Notes: generated by a model not told the origin, from the sequence alone. A stretch of 49,174 nt of DNA from an uncultured Treponema sp. (GCA_946532115.1 CAMNBC010000002.1:1-49174); one strand, 5' to 3'; counted from the first letter of the stretch, positions 21,103-31,566 are shown. A program made the numbers and translations.

Positions 21103-21125
21103 ATATCGTCGAAAGTCTTAGCCAT
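21054..21125 (-). other. Short upstream ORF: duplicated ettA start fused to repeat (MAKTFDDMPKIENPLKNEPRGSF*)
   Basis: First 7 codons encode MAKTFDD, as in ettA, with synonymous differences (GCT/GCA, ACT/ACA, GAC/GAT). AGGAG lies upstream. Confidence 0.7.
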
Positions 21126-21246
21126 AGTGCTCGAAACTCCTGTTTACATACTGTTTGTTCATTTACAGTTTACATAAAAAAAACGAATGAAACAACACAT
21201 AACAGCACCATTTTCAAAGACATTCTAAAAATCAGTATAAATCAGC

Positions 21247-22074
21247 TTATGAAAGACGCTTGATAAGATAAGGCAGAGCCTGTTCAAACTTTACGCCGTA
21301 CCAGTGATCTTTATCTCCAGCGGTAAGTTTGATTGCCTCCACTACTACATCAGCACCAAGGCTTGCAGCTTCAAGCAGAGATTTTCCACGAAGCAGAGCG
21401 CCCGCAACTACTGAAGCATAAAGGTCACCGGTTCCATGAGAACTTACAGCCTGCTTTTCATTAAAGTAATATTCAACTTTATTACCATCATAAACTGCAA
21501 CACCAAGCTTAGAAGGATCAAAACTTACGCCTGTAACAATTACATTTTTTGCACCAAGGGCTGCAAGATCGCGAGCCATCTTTTCAATAAACGCCTTATC
21601 ATAACCTTCAGCAACATAAGGCTGCCCAAGAAGAAAAGCAGCTTCAGTAAGATTTGGCATGATTACATCTGCGTCTTTAATCAGATTTTTCATCTCCTGT
21701 GGGAAGTCTTCATCAAAACCGGTATAAAGTTTTCCGTTGTCGGCCATTACAGGGTCAACAATACGGAGCGCACCAGGGCGGGCAGCTTTTTCCATAATTT
21801 CGAGAATGTATGGAATCTGAGCCTTTGAAACATAGCCTGTATAGAAAGCATCAAAGCTTACTTTCTCAGTAAGCCAGCGCTCAAGGATTTTTGGCATATC
21901 CTCTGTAAGGTCGTGGAAAGTCCAGCCGGAATAGCCCGCAGTATGATTCGAAAGAACAGAACTTGGAAGAATTCCAGTTTCGATTCCGCAGGCAGAAATT
22001 ACAGGAAGTGCAACTGTAAGCGAACACTGTCCGACACAAGAAATGTCCTGAATTGTCAAAAGTCTTTTATCCAT
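21247..22074 (-). CDS. Pyridoxamine/pyridoxal kinase (PdxY-like)
   Basis: PfkB/ribokinase-like vitamin kinase: TIQDISCVGQCSLTVALPVISACGIETGILPSSVLSNHTAGYSGWTFHDLT, SSHGTGDLYASVVAGALL. Confidence 0.9.
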   Translation of the reverse strand: MDKRLLTIQDISCVGQCSLTVALPVISACGIETGILPSSVLSNHTAGYSGWTFHDLTEDMPKILERWLTEKVSFDAFYTGYVSKAQIPYILEIMEKAARPGALRIVDPVMADNGKLYTGFDEDFPQEMKNLIKDADVIMPNLTEAAFLLGQPYVAEGYDKAFIEKMARDLAALGAKNVIVTGVSFDPSKLGVAVYDGNKVEYYFNEKQAVSSHGTGDLYASVVAGALLRGKSLLEAASLGADVVVEAIKLTAGDKDHWYGVKFEQALPYLIKRLS

Positions 22075-22191
22075 TTTATTACCTCGAAAAAATTGCCAGA
22101 TGGCGTTGTTTATTGTTTATAGGCAAATAGTATCGACAATCTGATATTATAGATATATTCAATTTACACTAAGTTTAATATAATCAGATTT

Positions 22192-23628
22192 ATGATAACT
22201 CTGGACTTTGAAAATCGCGGGAACAAAACGCTGACAGATTTTCTTTACAGCTCAATCAAAAATCAAATTCGAGATGGAGTGCTGAAAGAAAACGAAAAAC
22301 TTCCTTCTAAACGGGCTTTGAGCGAGCACCTTGGAATCAGTGTAATTACCGTACAGAATGCCTATATCCAGCTGATTGATGAAGGTTATATTTATTCTAT
22401 AGAAAAGAAAGGATTTTTTGTTTCTGATATTGCTCGACATTTGAAAAAGGAAAACGCCGCAACCGACCTCAAAACTGCGCATACAGAATCAGAAAGCACT
22501 GCAGCCCCACATACATTTTTTGCAGATTTTACGAGTAATTCGGCAGTCCCCGGAAAGTTTCCTTTCAGTCTCTGGTCAAAAACAATGAGACAGGTTCTTG
22601 CTTCAGAAAATGATAAATTATTAAAACGAACTGATGTCTTTGGAACTCTGGAACTGAGGCACGCAATATGCAGACATCTCAAAGCATTCCGCAACATGGA
22701 CATATCAGAATCTCAGGTAATTATTGGAGCTGGGACAGAATCGCTGTATTCTATGCTTGTGCAGTTTTTAGGAAGTAATCAGATTTTTGCCGTAGAAAAT
22801 CCAGGATATCACAAGGCAGCAGAAATCTTTCGCTTGCACGGCACAAAATGCGTACCTGTAAAAATTGATAATAATGGAATAATTGTTGAAGAACTCGAAA
22901 AATCCGGCGCCACGGTTGTTCACGTTTCGCCATCTCATCATTTTCCAAGCGGAATTGTTATGAATTTCAGACGTCGAACAGAACTTCTTGATTGGGCTAA
23001 TACAACACAAAACCGCTTTATAATAGAAGATGATTATGACAGTGAATTTCGATTTATAGGAAAGCCACTTCCAACCTTGCAAAGCATTGATAAAAACAAT
23101 CGTGTAATTTACATCAATACATTTTCAAAAACGCTCTCACCATCATTCCGAATCAGCTATATGATTTTGCCACCGGAACTTGCTCTGGCCTTTTCTAAGA
23201 AGCTCGGATTTTATTCGTGCCAGGTTTCAAGTTTTGAACAGTTTACCCTCGCCCGTTTTATTGATGAAGGTCATTACGAAAAACACATCAATAGAATGAA
23301 AAACTATTACAGAAGTCTCCGCAACAATCTGATTACTGCTATTGAGAACTCCGAGCTTTCTAAAGTTTTTTCGATTCATGAAGAGAACTCTGGACTTCAT
23401 TTTCTTTTGACGCTGAACAATGATTTTGATGCCCGAGTTATACAGGAAAAATGGCGGAAGGCTGGAATCAACATTCAGCTTTTATCAGATTATTTTTATG
23501 ATGCAAAACCAAAGCCCGCCACCGAAAGCTTTGTCGTAAACTACTCGGGAATCAAGCGGGACAGTGTTGGTGAGGTTATTCAAAGTATGAATCGAGCTCT
23601 CAGCGAAGTTCTTTATTCAACTCCGTAA
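22192..23628 (+). CDS. MocR/PdxR-type GntR-family regulator with aminotransferase-like domain
   Basis: N-terminal wHTH (LPSKRALSEHLGISVITVQNAYIQLIDEGYI) fused to fold-type I aminotransferase domain (NTFSKTLSPSFRISYMILP, PLP-Lys region). Confidence 0.92.
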   Translation: MITLDFENRGNKTLTDFLYSSIKNQIRDGVLKENEKLPSKRALSEHLGISVITVQNAYIQLIDEGYIYSIEKKGFFVSDIARHLKKENAATDLKTAHTESESTAAPHTFFADFTSNSAVPGKFPFSLWSKTMRQVLASENDKLLKRTDVFGTLELRHAICRHLKAFRNMDISESQVIIGAGTESLYSMLVQFLGSNQIFAVENPGYHKAAEIFRLHGTKCVPVKIDNNGIIVEELEKSGATVVHVSPSHHFPSGIVMNFRRRTELLDWANTTQNRFIIEDDYDSEFRFIGKPLPTLQSIDKNNRVIYINTFSKTLSPSFRISYMILPPELALAFSKKLGFYSCQVSSFEQFTLARFIDEGHYEKHINRMKNYYRSLRNNLITAIENSELSKVFSIHEENSGLHFLLTLNNDFDARVIQEKWRKAGINIQLLSDYFYDAKPKPATESFVVNYSGIKRDSVGEVIQSMNRALSEVLYSTP

Positions 23629-24626
23629 CAGTCGTAGCCGGAAGAACGCAGTCGGTCAGCAACATTACCGTTTTTGTCTTCGCGAACAAGGACAATGAAA
23701 TATGTAGTTCCGCTGGCTCGTTTTTCAGTTGAGATGTAAGCATCAAAGCCTTTGGCTTTTACTTCATCTGCAAGAAGCTTTGCATTACTTTCGGTGCGGA
23801 AAAGGCCAAGCTGCCATTTTGTAAATTTAGCAGGAACTACAATCTCAGCTTCTGACACTGCATTTTCTCCAACTTTTGAAGCATCTGATTTCTGAGCGTC
23901 TGTTTCTGCAAAGGTTCCAGTCCCCTGTTCCGCTTCCCCACTCTTTGGTACAAAGAACCAGAAAGGAGTTGGAAGCAGTTGAGCATCACCACATACAATA
24001 GAAGCTTCTATAGATTTTGGATAAAGTTTTGTAATCTGCTGTGAATATCCTTTTTCACCGGTTACATACCAGAGGGTAAGAAGTACCGCAGGTTTTACGG
24101 CATTCATAGAATCAACTTTGAGATAAGCCTGAAGCATTACAACCGGCTCCTGAATATCAGCTACATCATCTGCCTTACAAAGCGCAGACCACTGGGTATA
24201 AAGCTTTATATAAGCCTGTACTGTCGGATTTTTAGAATTGCGTACTGCAGAATTCAGATAACTATCTGCAGTAGCATAATCTCCAGAACTCAAGGCACAG
24301 CGTACAGCATCAAGAACAATCTGTTCATTTGATTTTTTGGGCATACCTTCTGCATCTCCTGCAGCAATTGCTGCAGCCTGTGCATATGATTTTTGAGCAT
24401 CATCATATAAAGCCATTTGTTCCTGCAGTGAAGCAAGAAATATATAAGCCGCACGTTTTTCTGCAGCTACAGTCATTTTTGATATCTGATTTTTTAGATA
24501 TGAAACTGATTCTTCTACCGAATCTTTTTTTGCTGACTCTGACGTTACAAATGAAGCAGTGAGTTCTGCAGCAAAAAGAAATGTAAATAACAAAAATGCA
24601 GTAACAAATGAAATTATTTTCTTCAT
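23613..24626 (-). CDS. SPOR-domain protein with signal peptide and TPR-like region
   Basis: Signal peptide MKKIISFVTAFLLFTFLFA; C-terminal FTKWQLGLFRTESNAKLLADEVKAKGFDAYISTE...YFIVLV. Confidence 0.8.
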   Translation of the reverse strand: MKKIISFVTAFLLFTFLFAAELTASFVTSESAKKDSVEESVSYLKNQISKMTVAAEKRAAYIFLASLQEQMALYDDAQKSYAQAAAIAAGDAEGMPKKSNEQIVLDAVRCALSSGDYATADSYLNSAVRNSKNPTVQAYIKLYTQWSALCKADDVADIQEPVVMLQAYLKVDSMNAVKPAVLLTLWYVTGEKGYSQQITKLYPKSIEASIVCGDAQLLPTPFWFFVPKSGEAEQGTGTFAETDAQKSDASKVGENAVSEAEIVVPAKFTKWQLGLFRTESNAKLLADEVKAKGFDAYISTEKRASGTTYFIVLVREDKNGNVADRLRSSGYDCYGVE

Positions 24627-24629
24627 ATA

Positions 24630-24971
24630 TTATACTTCGGCTTCCGGCTTGCGTTCTTTTATCTTTTTAGCTTCTTTTTCAGCTTGTTTTTCTTTTGCAA
24701 TACGAAGTTTTTCTTCTGACCGAGCCTTTTTTTCAAGTTTTTTCTGAGCTCTGATTTCAGCATCACTAGCAGGGGCTTTCATTTTTGCAACAAGAATAAA
24801 AAGCAGGGCAAAAATAATTCCTGCTCCAAAGGCAATCAGGGCAAGAACAGCTACCGGCAGGTCTGTATAGGTTTTGAAAAACCAGAAGGTACATGCATTA
24901 CTGAGGTTCATGCCAACAAAGAAGGCCATAAAAATTATAAGTAATAAAATCAGAATCAGACTAACTATCAT
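24630..24971 (-). CDS. LapA/DUF1049-like small membrane protein
   Basis: Two hydrophobic segments then a charged coiled tail; NLSNACTFWFFKTYTDLPVAVLALIAFGAGIIFALLFIL. Confidence 0.7.
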   Translation of the reverse strand: MIVSLILILLLIIFMAFFVGMNLSNACTFWFFKTYTDLPVAVLALIAFGAGIIFALLFILVAKMKAPASDAEIRAQKKLEKKARSEEKLRIAKEKQAEKEAKKIKERKPEAEV

Positions 24972-24984
24972 TTTACTCCATCTC

Positions 24985-26379
24985 CTATATCAACTCTCCA
25001 CGGAAAGTATTTCCGCTCAGTTCTGTTATTTTAACATTCACAAAATTTCCGATTTTTGATTTGTCAGCTTTGAAGGCAATCTTTTCGTGCTGTTCTGTCT
25101 GGCCAAGCAGTTCTGTCTTATCATCACGGCTTACCCCCTCAACAAGAACCATTACAGTGCTGCCAACACGTCTGCTCATCTGCTCGTGAGTATGCTCCAA
25201 CTGTAAATCTATCACCTTCTGAAGTCTTTCTTTTCGTACATCAACCGGAATCTGTTCCATTTTTGCCGCCGGAGTTCCTTCCCGCGGATTATAATAGTAC
25301 ATCATGGCAGATTCATACTTTACCTGACGCATCAAATCAAGAGTATCTTCAACATCAGCTTCTGTTTCACCAGGGAAGCCCATCATAATATCTGTTGTAA
25401 GCGATACTTCTGGTATTTTTGCTTTTATACGTTCAACAAGCTCTAAATACTGCTCGCGGCTATAACGGCGATTCATTGCCTTGAGAACTGCAGTAGAACC
25501 GTTCTGAACCGGAAGATGAATGTGGCGGCAAATTACAGGTTCTTTTGCAATTACATCAATTACATCATCAGAAAAATCTTTTGGATGAGAAGACATAAAA
25601 CGAACCCATTTAACAGGAGAATCTGTTTCACGAAGATGGTCTGCTATTATCTGCAGCAGGCCTGCAAAGTTTATGTCATCTTCTGAATCTTTACTGCTTG
25701 CCCCGTGGTAAGAATTTACATTTTGACCGATCAAAGTAATTTCGCGAACATTCATTTTTCCAAGCAAATCAATTTCATTAAGAATCTCATCTACCGGGCG
25801 GCTCAATTCTCTTCCACGTACATACGGAACAATACAATAGGTACAGAAATTATTACAGCCATGCATGATTGGAACAAAAGTTGAGAATGCACCAGGCTCA
25901 GCCGAAATTGAAGCAAAACGATACTGTTCAGAATCGTCAATTGCAAAAGGCTTTCTCCCCTCTTCTACAGCAGAAATTATCTCCGCAAAATGATGTTTTG
26001 CATAAGTTCCAACAACATAATCAATAAACGGATAGTCTTTTTGAAAACTGGTAAGAAGTCGCTCTGCCATACACCCCATAACAACCAGGGTAAGCGGCTT
26101 TGGACCGTCTTTTACATATTCAACAGCTTCTTCAAGCATTTTAGTTTTTGCACCAAACTTACACTCTCGCACAGCTTTGAGTCCGTTAAACCAGCCGAGT
26201 CTTCCCAAAATACGGTTTTCTGCGGTTTCACGAATTGAACATGTATTAATAACTGCAACATCTGCCGTCTGAGCTGATTCAGAACGCTTCCATCCACGGG
26301 CAATAAAAAGCTGTTCAACTGCAGCCGATTCAGCAATATTCATTTCACAGCCGTAAGTTTCAAAGAAATAGGTTTTCAT
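24985..26379 (-). CDS. miaB: tRNA-2-methylthio-N6-dimethylallyladenosine synthase
   Basis: Radical-SAM motif MHGCNNFCTYCIVPYVRGRE, N-terminal UPF0004 domain FETYGCEMNIAES, C-terminal TRAM. Confidence 0.95.
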   Translation of the reverse strand: MKTYFFETYGCEMNIAESAAVEQLFIARGWKRSESAQTADVAVINTCSIRETAENRILGRLGWFNGLKAVRECKFGAKTKMLEEAVEYVKDGPKPLTLVVMGCMAERLLTSFQKDYPFIDYVVGTYAKHHFAEIISAVEEGRKPFAIDDSEQYRFASISAEPGAFSTFVPIMHGCNNFCTYCIVPYVRGRELSRPVDEILNEIDLLGKMNVREITLIGQNVNSYHGASSKDSEDDINFAGLLQIIADHLRETDSPVKWVRFMSSHPKDFSDDVIDVIAKEPVICRHIHLPVQNGSTAVLKAMNRRYSREQYLELVERIKAKIPEVSLTTDIMMGFPGETEADVEDTLDLMRQVKYESAMMYYYNPREGTPAAKMEQIPVDVRKERLQKVIDLQLEHTHEQMSRRVGSTVMVLVEGVSRDDKTELLGQTEQHEKIAFKADKSKIGNFVNVKITELSGNTFRGELI

Positions 26380-26468
26380 AAGTTAATAATATACAGGAAA
26401 AATAAGAATTTATAAATATATGGATAATACCTTTGCGTTAACTTTATTTTTCCTATATAATAAATGAA

Positions 26469-27467
26469 ATGAGAAACCTTGTAACAATGAAAGACATCGC
26501 AGACGAGCTGGATGTTACAGTAATGTCTGTTTCTAAAGCGTTATCAGGTAAAGACGGGGTGAGTGAAGATTTGAGGGCCAAGATTCTGGCAAAAGCAGAG
26601 GAACTTGGTTATAAGAAATCACAACCCTCGAATAATGATGACGGTACATCGCACAATATAGGCATTTTAATAGCAGAACGCAGTATGAATGCCAATGCTA
26701 CATATATGTCCCTGCAGCAGCCTCTTATTTCTAATCTTTTACAGTTAAATTACTACGGAATTACCGAAATTATTTCTGATGAAACAGAACATCTTCTTAT
26801 TCTTCCTAAAATATTAAAAGAAAACAAAGTAAATGCCTTTATTATTCTTGGTCAGATGAGCATAGAATATGTTCAGGTACTGAAAAATACAAATAAGCCA
26901 TTTCTGTTCCTTGAACATATTTATGATGATGTAAATGTTGGTGGAATTATTACAGATAACCTTTATGGCGGCTTTACACTTGCCAATTATCTGCTTGAAC
27001 AGGGGTGTAAAAGCATTGGTTTTGTAGGAAACATTCAATTTGCCGAAATTGTCATGGATCGTTATCTGGGAATTGCAAAAGCGCTTCTCCACCATGGCCT
27101 TGATTTAAAAAAAGAATACATAATTTCTGATGTAAATGATTATGGCGAAGAAATAAGTCTTATTTTGCCAGATAAAATGCCAGATGCATTTATCTGCAAT
27201 GACTGTCGTACAGCTTACAAGCTTATACATAATCTGGAAGGTCTTGAATATAACATTCCAAAAGACATTTCTGTTGCCGCATTCGATGACGGTATTTTTG
27301 CTGATATTGGAATCCCTAAACTAACTACCTACAGCATCAATTATAACACTATGGCACAACTTGCTGCAGAAAGTATGGTTCTGAAAATTGAGAATCCTAA
27401 TTACCATATTGGCAAGAAAGTTGTACACGGTGGCGTAATTATTCGTGACTCAGTAAGAAAAAACTAA
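26469..27467 (+). CDS. LacI-family transcriptional regulator
   Basis: N-terminal HTH TMKDIADELDVTVMSVSKALSGKDGVSEDLRAKILAKAEELGYKKS; periplasmic-binding-like effector domain. Confidence 0.93.
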   Translation: MRNLVTMKDIADELDVTVMSVSKALSGKDGVSEDLRAKILAKAEELGYKKSQPSNNDDGTSHNIGILIAERSMNANATYMSLQQPLISNLLQLNYYGITEIISDETEHLLILPKILKENKVNAFIILGQMSIEYVQVLKNTNKPFLFLEHIYDDVNVGGIITDNLYGGFTLANYLLEQGCKSIGFVGNIQFAEIVMDRYLGIAKALLHHGLDLKKEYIISDVNDYGEEISLILPDKMPDAFICNDCRTAYKLIHNLEGLEYNIPKDISVAAFDDGIFADIGIPKLTTYSINYNTMAQLAAESMVLKIENPNYHIGKKVVHGGVIIRDSVRKN

Positions 27468-27702
27468 ATAAATCATTCTCTCCCCCCACACAACCAGACA
27501 AATCTCTTTTTTTTCCTAAAGTTAAGGTTAAATCATTTTAAACTTAAAAAAATGATATTAAAAGATCTTATTTTTTGAGTTTTTTCTTAAATATGACTAC
27601 AGTCACAATTCATTTTTGAAGCATATCTACATAACTACCAATTGTTAGTAAAGAAAATCGATGGATTTTCAAAAAAATTTAGCATTTTTTTTACAATTTT
27701 TC

Positions 27703-27737
27703 TTGACATATTACTTAAGTCATATTACTATAGTCAT
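27703..27737 (+). promoter_or_regulatory. Predicted sigma70-like promoter (TTGACA-N17-TACTAT) overlapped by two 14-bp tandem repeats
   Basis: TTGACA 27703-27708, TACTAT 27726-27731; ATTACTTAAGTCAT and ATTACTATAGTCAT exactly adjacent at 27710-27737. Confidence 0.6.
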
Positions 27738-27891
27738 AGGGTAAGTAAAGTTATCCTAAAGTTAAAAATATATATTTAATAATGATTATTAAAAAATAGT
27801 TAAAAAAAAGATTTAAAAATGAATTAAAAAAAAGAAAAAAGTTATTTAAAAAACGAGTTATTAGGTGTTTTGATTTTTACGTACGTTATTG

Positions 27892-27932
27892 AGAGCCGTT
27901 TGATAGTTATCGGGTAATTATCAAACGGCTCT
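27892..27932. terminator. Strong 18-bp hairpin, possible terminator
   Basis: AGAGCCGTTTGATAGTTA-TCGGG-TAATTATCAAACGGCTCT. Weak T-tract (CTTCCCTTT) on + side. Confidence 0.6.
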
Positions 27933-27992
27933 TCCCTTTAACGGAATATACAATATACACAAATATTGTAACACAACAGTTTTTATGCAGGA

Positions 27993-28763
27993 TTATTCAG
28001 AATACTCAGCCAGAGCATAGGCATTGTGATTGTGGATACTTTCATCAGTCTCTGCTTCTACAGCAAAATATGAAAAGCCTGCCTTTTTTAATCCAAGATA
28101 CACCTCACGGACAACATCCTCAACAAAACGAGGATTATCATAGGCATTTTCTGTTACATATTTTTCATCTTTTCGCTTCAGCAGTGTATAAAGTGGAGTC
28201 GATGCACACTTTTCTATCATTGAAATTATATCTTCTATCCAGAAAAAGTCTTTATACAGCAGACGTACACTTACAGTTCCTCTTTGATTATGAGCACCAT
28301 ACTCACTTATTGCCTTGCTGCACGGACAAAGAGTTGCAATTGGCACCTGGATTGACACATAAAACTTTCGCCCCTCATCTTCGCTGACTTCACCTTCATA
28401 AGAGCACTTATACTGCATTATACCGGCAGCACCAGTTACAGGAGCTTTCTTTTCAATAAAATATGGAAATTCAACACGCCCAAAAGCCTTTTGTGCAGTC
28501 AGTTTGTTACGCATTTCCTCGAGCATATCAAGGAAATGGTGCATAGAAATATCTTCGTGGTATTTATGAAACACTTCTATAAAGCGCGACATATGCGTGC
28601 CTTTGAAGTTATGTGGAAGATTCACGAATAAATCTACAGTAGCTGTAGTCTGCTGCTGTTTTGCATTTTTATCAAGCACCGTTACCGGGTAATGAACACC
28701 CTTTACACCTACTTTTTTCAGCGGAACGGCGCGAGTATCTTCTTCACTTTGGATATCTCTCAT
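27993..28763 (-). CDS. folE2: GTP cyclohydrolase FolE2 (type IB)
   Basis: KVGVKGVHYPVTVLD, ATLCPCSKAISEYGAHNQRG signature. Confidence 0.92.
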   Translation of the reverse strand: MRDIQSEEDTRAVPLKKVGVKGVHYPVTVLDKNAKQQQTTATVDLFVNLPHNFKGTHMSRFIEVFHKYHEDISMHHFLDMLEEMRNKLTAQKAFGRVEFPYFIEKKAPVTGAAGIMQYKCSYEGEVSEDEGRKFYVSIQVPIATLCPCSKAISEYGAHNQRGTVSVRLLYKDFFWIEDIISMIEKCASTPLYTLLKRKDEKYVTENAYDNPRFVEDVVREVYLGLKKAGFSYFAVEAETDESIHNHNAYALAEYSE

Positions 28764-28774
28764 TATTTTGTACC

Positions 28775-29650
28775 TTATTTTCCCTTGCGTTCAGCACTTT
28801 CAAGTGTATTCTGCATGAGCATTGCAATAGTCATTGGACCTACTCCACCAGGAACAGGAGTAATAAATGAAGTTTTTTCCTTCAAATCATCAAAATCACA
28901 GTCACCAATCAAGCGGAAACCAGACTTTTTGCTACTATCTGGAATACGGTTTACACCAACATCAATTACGACAGCCCCAGCTTTTACCATATCACCTGTA
29001 AGAGTGTGTGGATGACCACTTGCTACAACAATAATATCTGCCTGGCGCGTAATTTCAGCCATATTTTTAGTACCTGTATGGCACATTGTTACAGTACAGT
29101 TTACATCTTTGCGGGCGAGCAATATAGAAACAGGCTTTCCTACAATATTAGAACGTCCAATTACAACAGCATGTTTACCACTTGTCTCAATTCCAGCCTT
29201 CTGTAAAAGAACAATAATTCCGTGAGGAGTACAAGGCAAGAAACCCGGGCGGCCTATCATAAGATTACCAACACTAACCGGATGGAATCCGTCAACATCC
29301 TTTTCCGGTGAAATTGCCATTATTACTTTTTCTTCATTTATATGCTTAGGCAATGGCAGCTGAACAAGAATTCCATGAACACTATCATCTGAATTAAGCT
29401 CATCAATAAGTTTAAGAAGGTCTTCTTCGCTTGTATTTTCCGGCAAGTGAACTGAACGATCTACCATTCCAACTTCAGCAAGAGCTTTCTGCTTACCGGT
29501 AACATAACTAACACTGGCAGGATTCTCTCCTACTAAAATAACTGCAAGACAAGGTGCAATACCTTTTTCTTTTAATTCTGCAACCTTAGCTGCAACCTCT
29601 GCACGAACATCTGCAGCAACCTGTTTTCCGTCAATAATAACTGCGCTCAT
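28775..29650 (-). CDS. folD: Bifunctional methylenetetrahydrofolate dehydrogenase/cyclohydrolase
   Basis: [51 protein letters not shown]. Start refined to [10 protein letters not shown] with GGAAGG upstream. Confidence 0.95.
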   Translation of the reverse strand: MSAVIIDGKQVAADVRAEVAAKVAELKEKGIAPCLAVILVGENPASVSYVTGKQKALAEVGMVDRSVHLPENTSEEDLLKLIDELNSDDSVHGILVQLPLPKHINEEKVIMAISPEKDVDGFHPVSVGNLMIGRPGFLPCTPHGIIVLLQKAGIETSGKHAVVIGRSNIVGKPVSILLARKDVNCTVTMCHTGTKNMAEITRQADIIVVASGHPHTLTGDMVKAGAVVIDVGVNRIPDSSKKSGFRLIGDCDFDDLKEKTSFITPVPGGVGPMTIAMLMQNTLESAERKGK

Positions 29651-29750
29651 GTAACCTTCCATGCCCCTTTCTGTTTTATTGATAAACTGCCATAAAAACA
29701 GTATATTCTTATAGTAACAAAATATACTGAAATAAAAAAAAGGTCGCAAT

Positions 29751-30338
29751 ATGAAACGCTTTATTTCCATATTTATATCTCTGATTTTATGCACAACTGC
29801 GGTATTTGCGCAGGACAGTTATGAAGATGATGAAGATATTTATGATGATGGATATGTTTACGAGCAGAACGGTGCCGGAGACAGATTCCTTAAAATTGAT
29901 ATGGGTGCAAATTTCCCTTTAAACTTTGGCGATCAGTTATACACAGGTGCTGCAGCATCAATAGGTTTCTATTATTTTCTTAATAGTTATCTTGCCGTTG
30001 GTGGCGATGTCATTCTCAGCTATAATCTTTCTATAGGTAAAAAACCTTTAATTACGGTTCCTGTTACTTTTGGTGCTATGTTTCAGCCATGTCTTGGAAA
30101 ATTTGAATTTCCATTTATGTTGAATGTCGGATTTGCTACTGTAAGCTGCCAGCAGTTGATGTATTTCCCTGCTTTTTCCGCAAAAGCATCTGCAGGAGCT
30201 TTTTACCGCTGGAATGAAACCTGGTCTTTTGGTATATCAGCACACGGATACTGGATTCCTCAATGGTATACAAACCCGGAATATAACGATTACGGATTAT
30301 TTACTTCCGTTGATTTAAGTGTAAGATATCACTTCTAA
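29751..30338 (+). CDS. Predicted outer-membrane beta-barrel protein with signal peptide
   Basis: Signal peptide ending VFAQD; alternating amphipathic strands; C-terminal aromatic residue (VDLSVRYHF). Confidence 0.65.
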   Translation: MKRFISIFISLILCTTAVFAQDSYEDDEDIYDDGYVYEQNGAGDRFLKIDMGANFPLNFGDQLYTGAAASIGFYYFLNSYLAVGGDVILSYNLSIGKKPLITVPVTFGAMFQPCLGKFEFPFMLNVGFATVSCQQLMYFPAFSAKASAGAFYRWNETWSFGISAHGYWIPQWYTNPEYNDYGLFTSVDLSVRYHF

Positions 30339-30363
30339 TAAAATTAATAACAGGATTATTAAA

Positions 30364-31566
30364 ATGAAAAAAAATAATTTATTTGCAGTAATCATTCTAC
30401 TTCCATTTCTTATGCTCTTTAACAGCTGTTTTTCTCCAGTTTTTTATGAAATCAGAAAAGATGTCAGACCTGAATCTGCAACAGTATCTGGAAATATCCC
30501 TCAGATTACAAGATATACACTTAATGGTGAAGAATATATTTTTGCAAGTGCAAACGGTGGTTTAAGATATAAAAAAGCTGATAACCAAGAACACGGAACC
30601 TGGGCTACCATGGCAGTTCCTTTTTCACTTCTTAATTTCAATTACGATTCTACAAAAATGAATGGAGCTCAACTTATAGGAGTTTTTGCAAATTCAGAAA
30701 CACTCTATCTCATTGCAGCCACATTTTCTACAGAAGGCTCAGAAGGTACGACAAACCCTTCTAAACTTGAAATCTGGGCTTCAAATACTCCAGATGTAAC
30801 GGACAGCTGGAGTCAGATTAATAAAGATTCTTCTATTGATTACTTTCCATTCCTTTATGATTCTGTAAATGAAGTTTATAAAGCAAATTACAATGTATTC
30901 CAGACTAATACACCTAAACAGACTAACAGACATGCTTATATCTGCTGTTATATTAAAAATGAAGATGGAACTTCTGGAGCATATAATTGTTTTGAACTTT
31001 CAGGAACAAGCATTCAGCCAGTATCAATTTCGAAACTGGAAGACGCAGAAGCAGGAAACAGAGTTTATTCTGCAGCATATTTTAAAGGCGAAGTACGCTT
31101 CTTTACTTCAAGAGCTGTTGTAACTGATGAAACATATTCATCTGATGCAAAGAATATTTATTACGCAGATGGAGATGGTCTGTATTATTATTCATCAGCT
31201 GAATCAACATATATAAAAGCATGTTCTACAGGAACTGTTATTTCTACCCTTGCAACTACAAAAGATTCAATTATAATTGGTTTAGGAAATCTTTTGAGCC
31301 TATCTACTGACGCAGGTGGAATTAAACGAGTGCTTCGGGCAGAGGATGGTACACCAGGCAGTGCAACAGTCAGCTTTGAAACAAATGCAGATTTCCAGAT
31401 TTCAACTGCTTATAACGTTCTTTCTCTACTTAACACAACTCCAGAAAATGAAGAAAAAAACAGCATACTTTATGCATCTATAACCTTCAGTGGTTATGAT
31501 GGCATATATGATAATATTGGAATTTGGTCATATTACCCGACACGAGGTAACTGGAACCGGGAATAA
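30364..31566 (+). CDS. Hypothetical lipoprotein
   Basis: N-terminal leader with LMLFNSC lipobox. No family recognised by eye. Confidence 0.6.
   Translation: MKKNNLFAVIILLPFLMLFNSCFSPVFYEIRKDVRPESATVSGNIPQITRYTLNGEEYIFASANGGLRYKKADNQEHGTWATMAVPFSLLNFNYDSTKMNGAQLIGVFANSETLYLIAATFSTEGSEGTTNPSKLEIWASNTPDVTDSWSQINKDSSIDYFPFLYDSVNEVYKANYNVFQTNTPKQTNRHAYICCYIKNEDGTSGAYNCFELSGTSIQPVSISKLEDAEAGNRVYSAAYFKGEVRFFTSRAVVTDETYSSDAKNIYYADGDGLYYYSSAESTYIKACSTGTVISTLATTKDSIIIGLGNLLSLSTDAGGIKRVLRAEDGTPGSATVSFETNADFQISTAYNVLSLLNTTPENEEKNSILYASITFSGYDGIYDNIGIWSYYPTRGNWNRE

Noticed and set aside
27468-27992. Possible replication origin in the AT-rich island
   Set aside because: No DnaA boxes (TTATCCACA-like) seen and no dnaA/dnaN/gyr neighbours.
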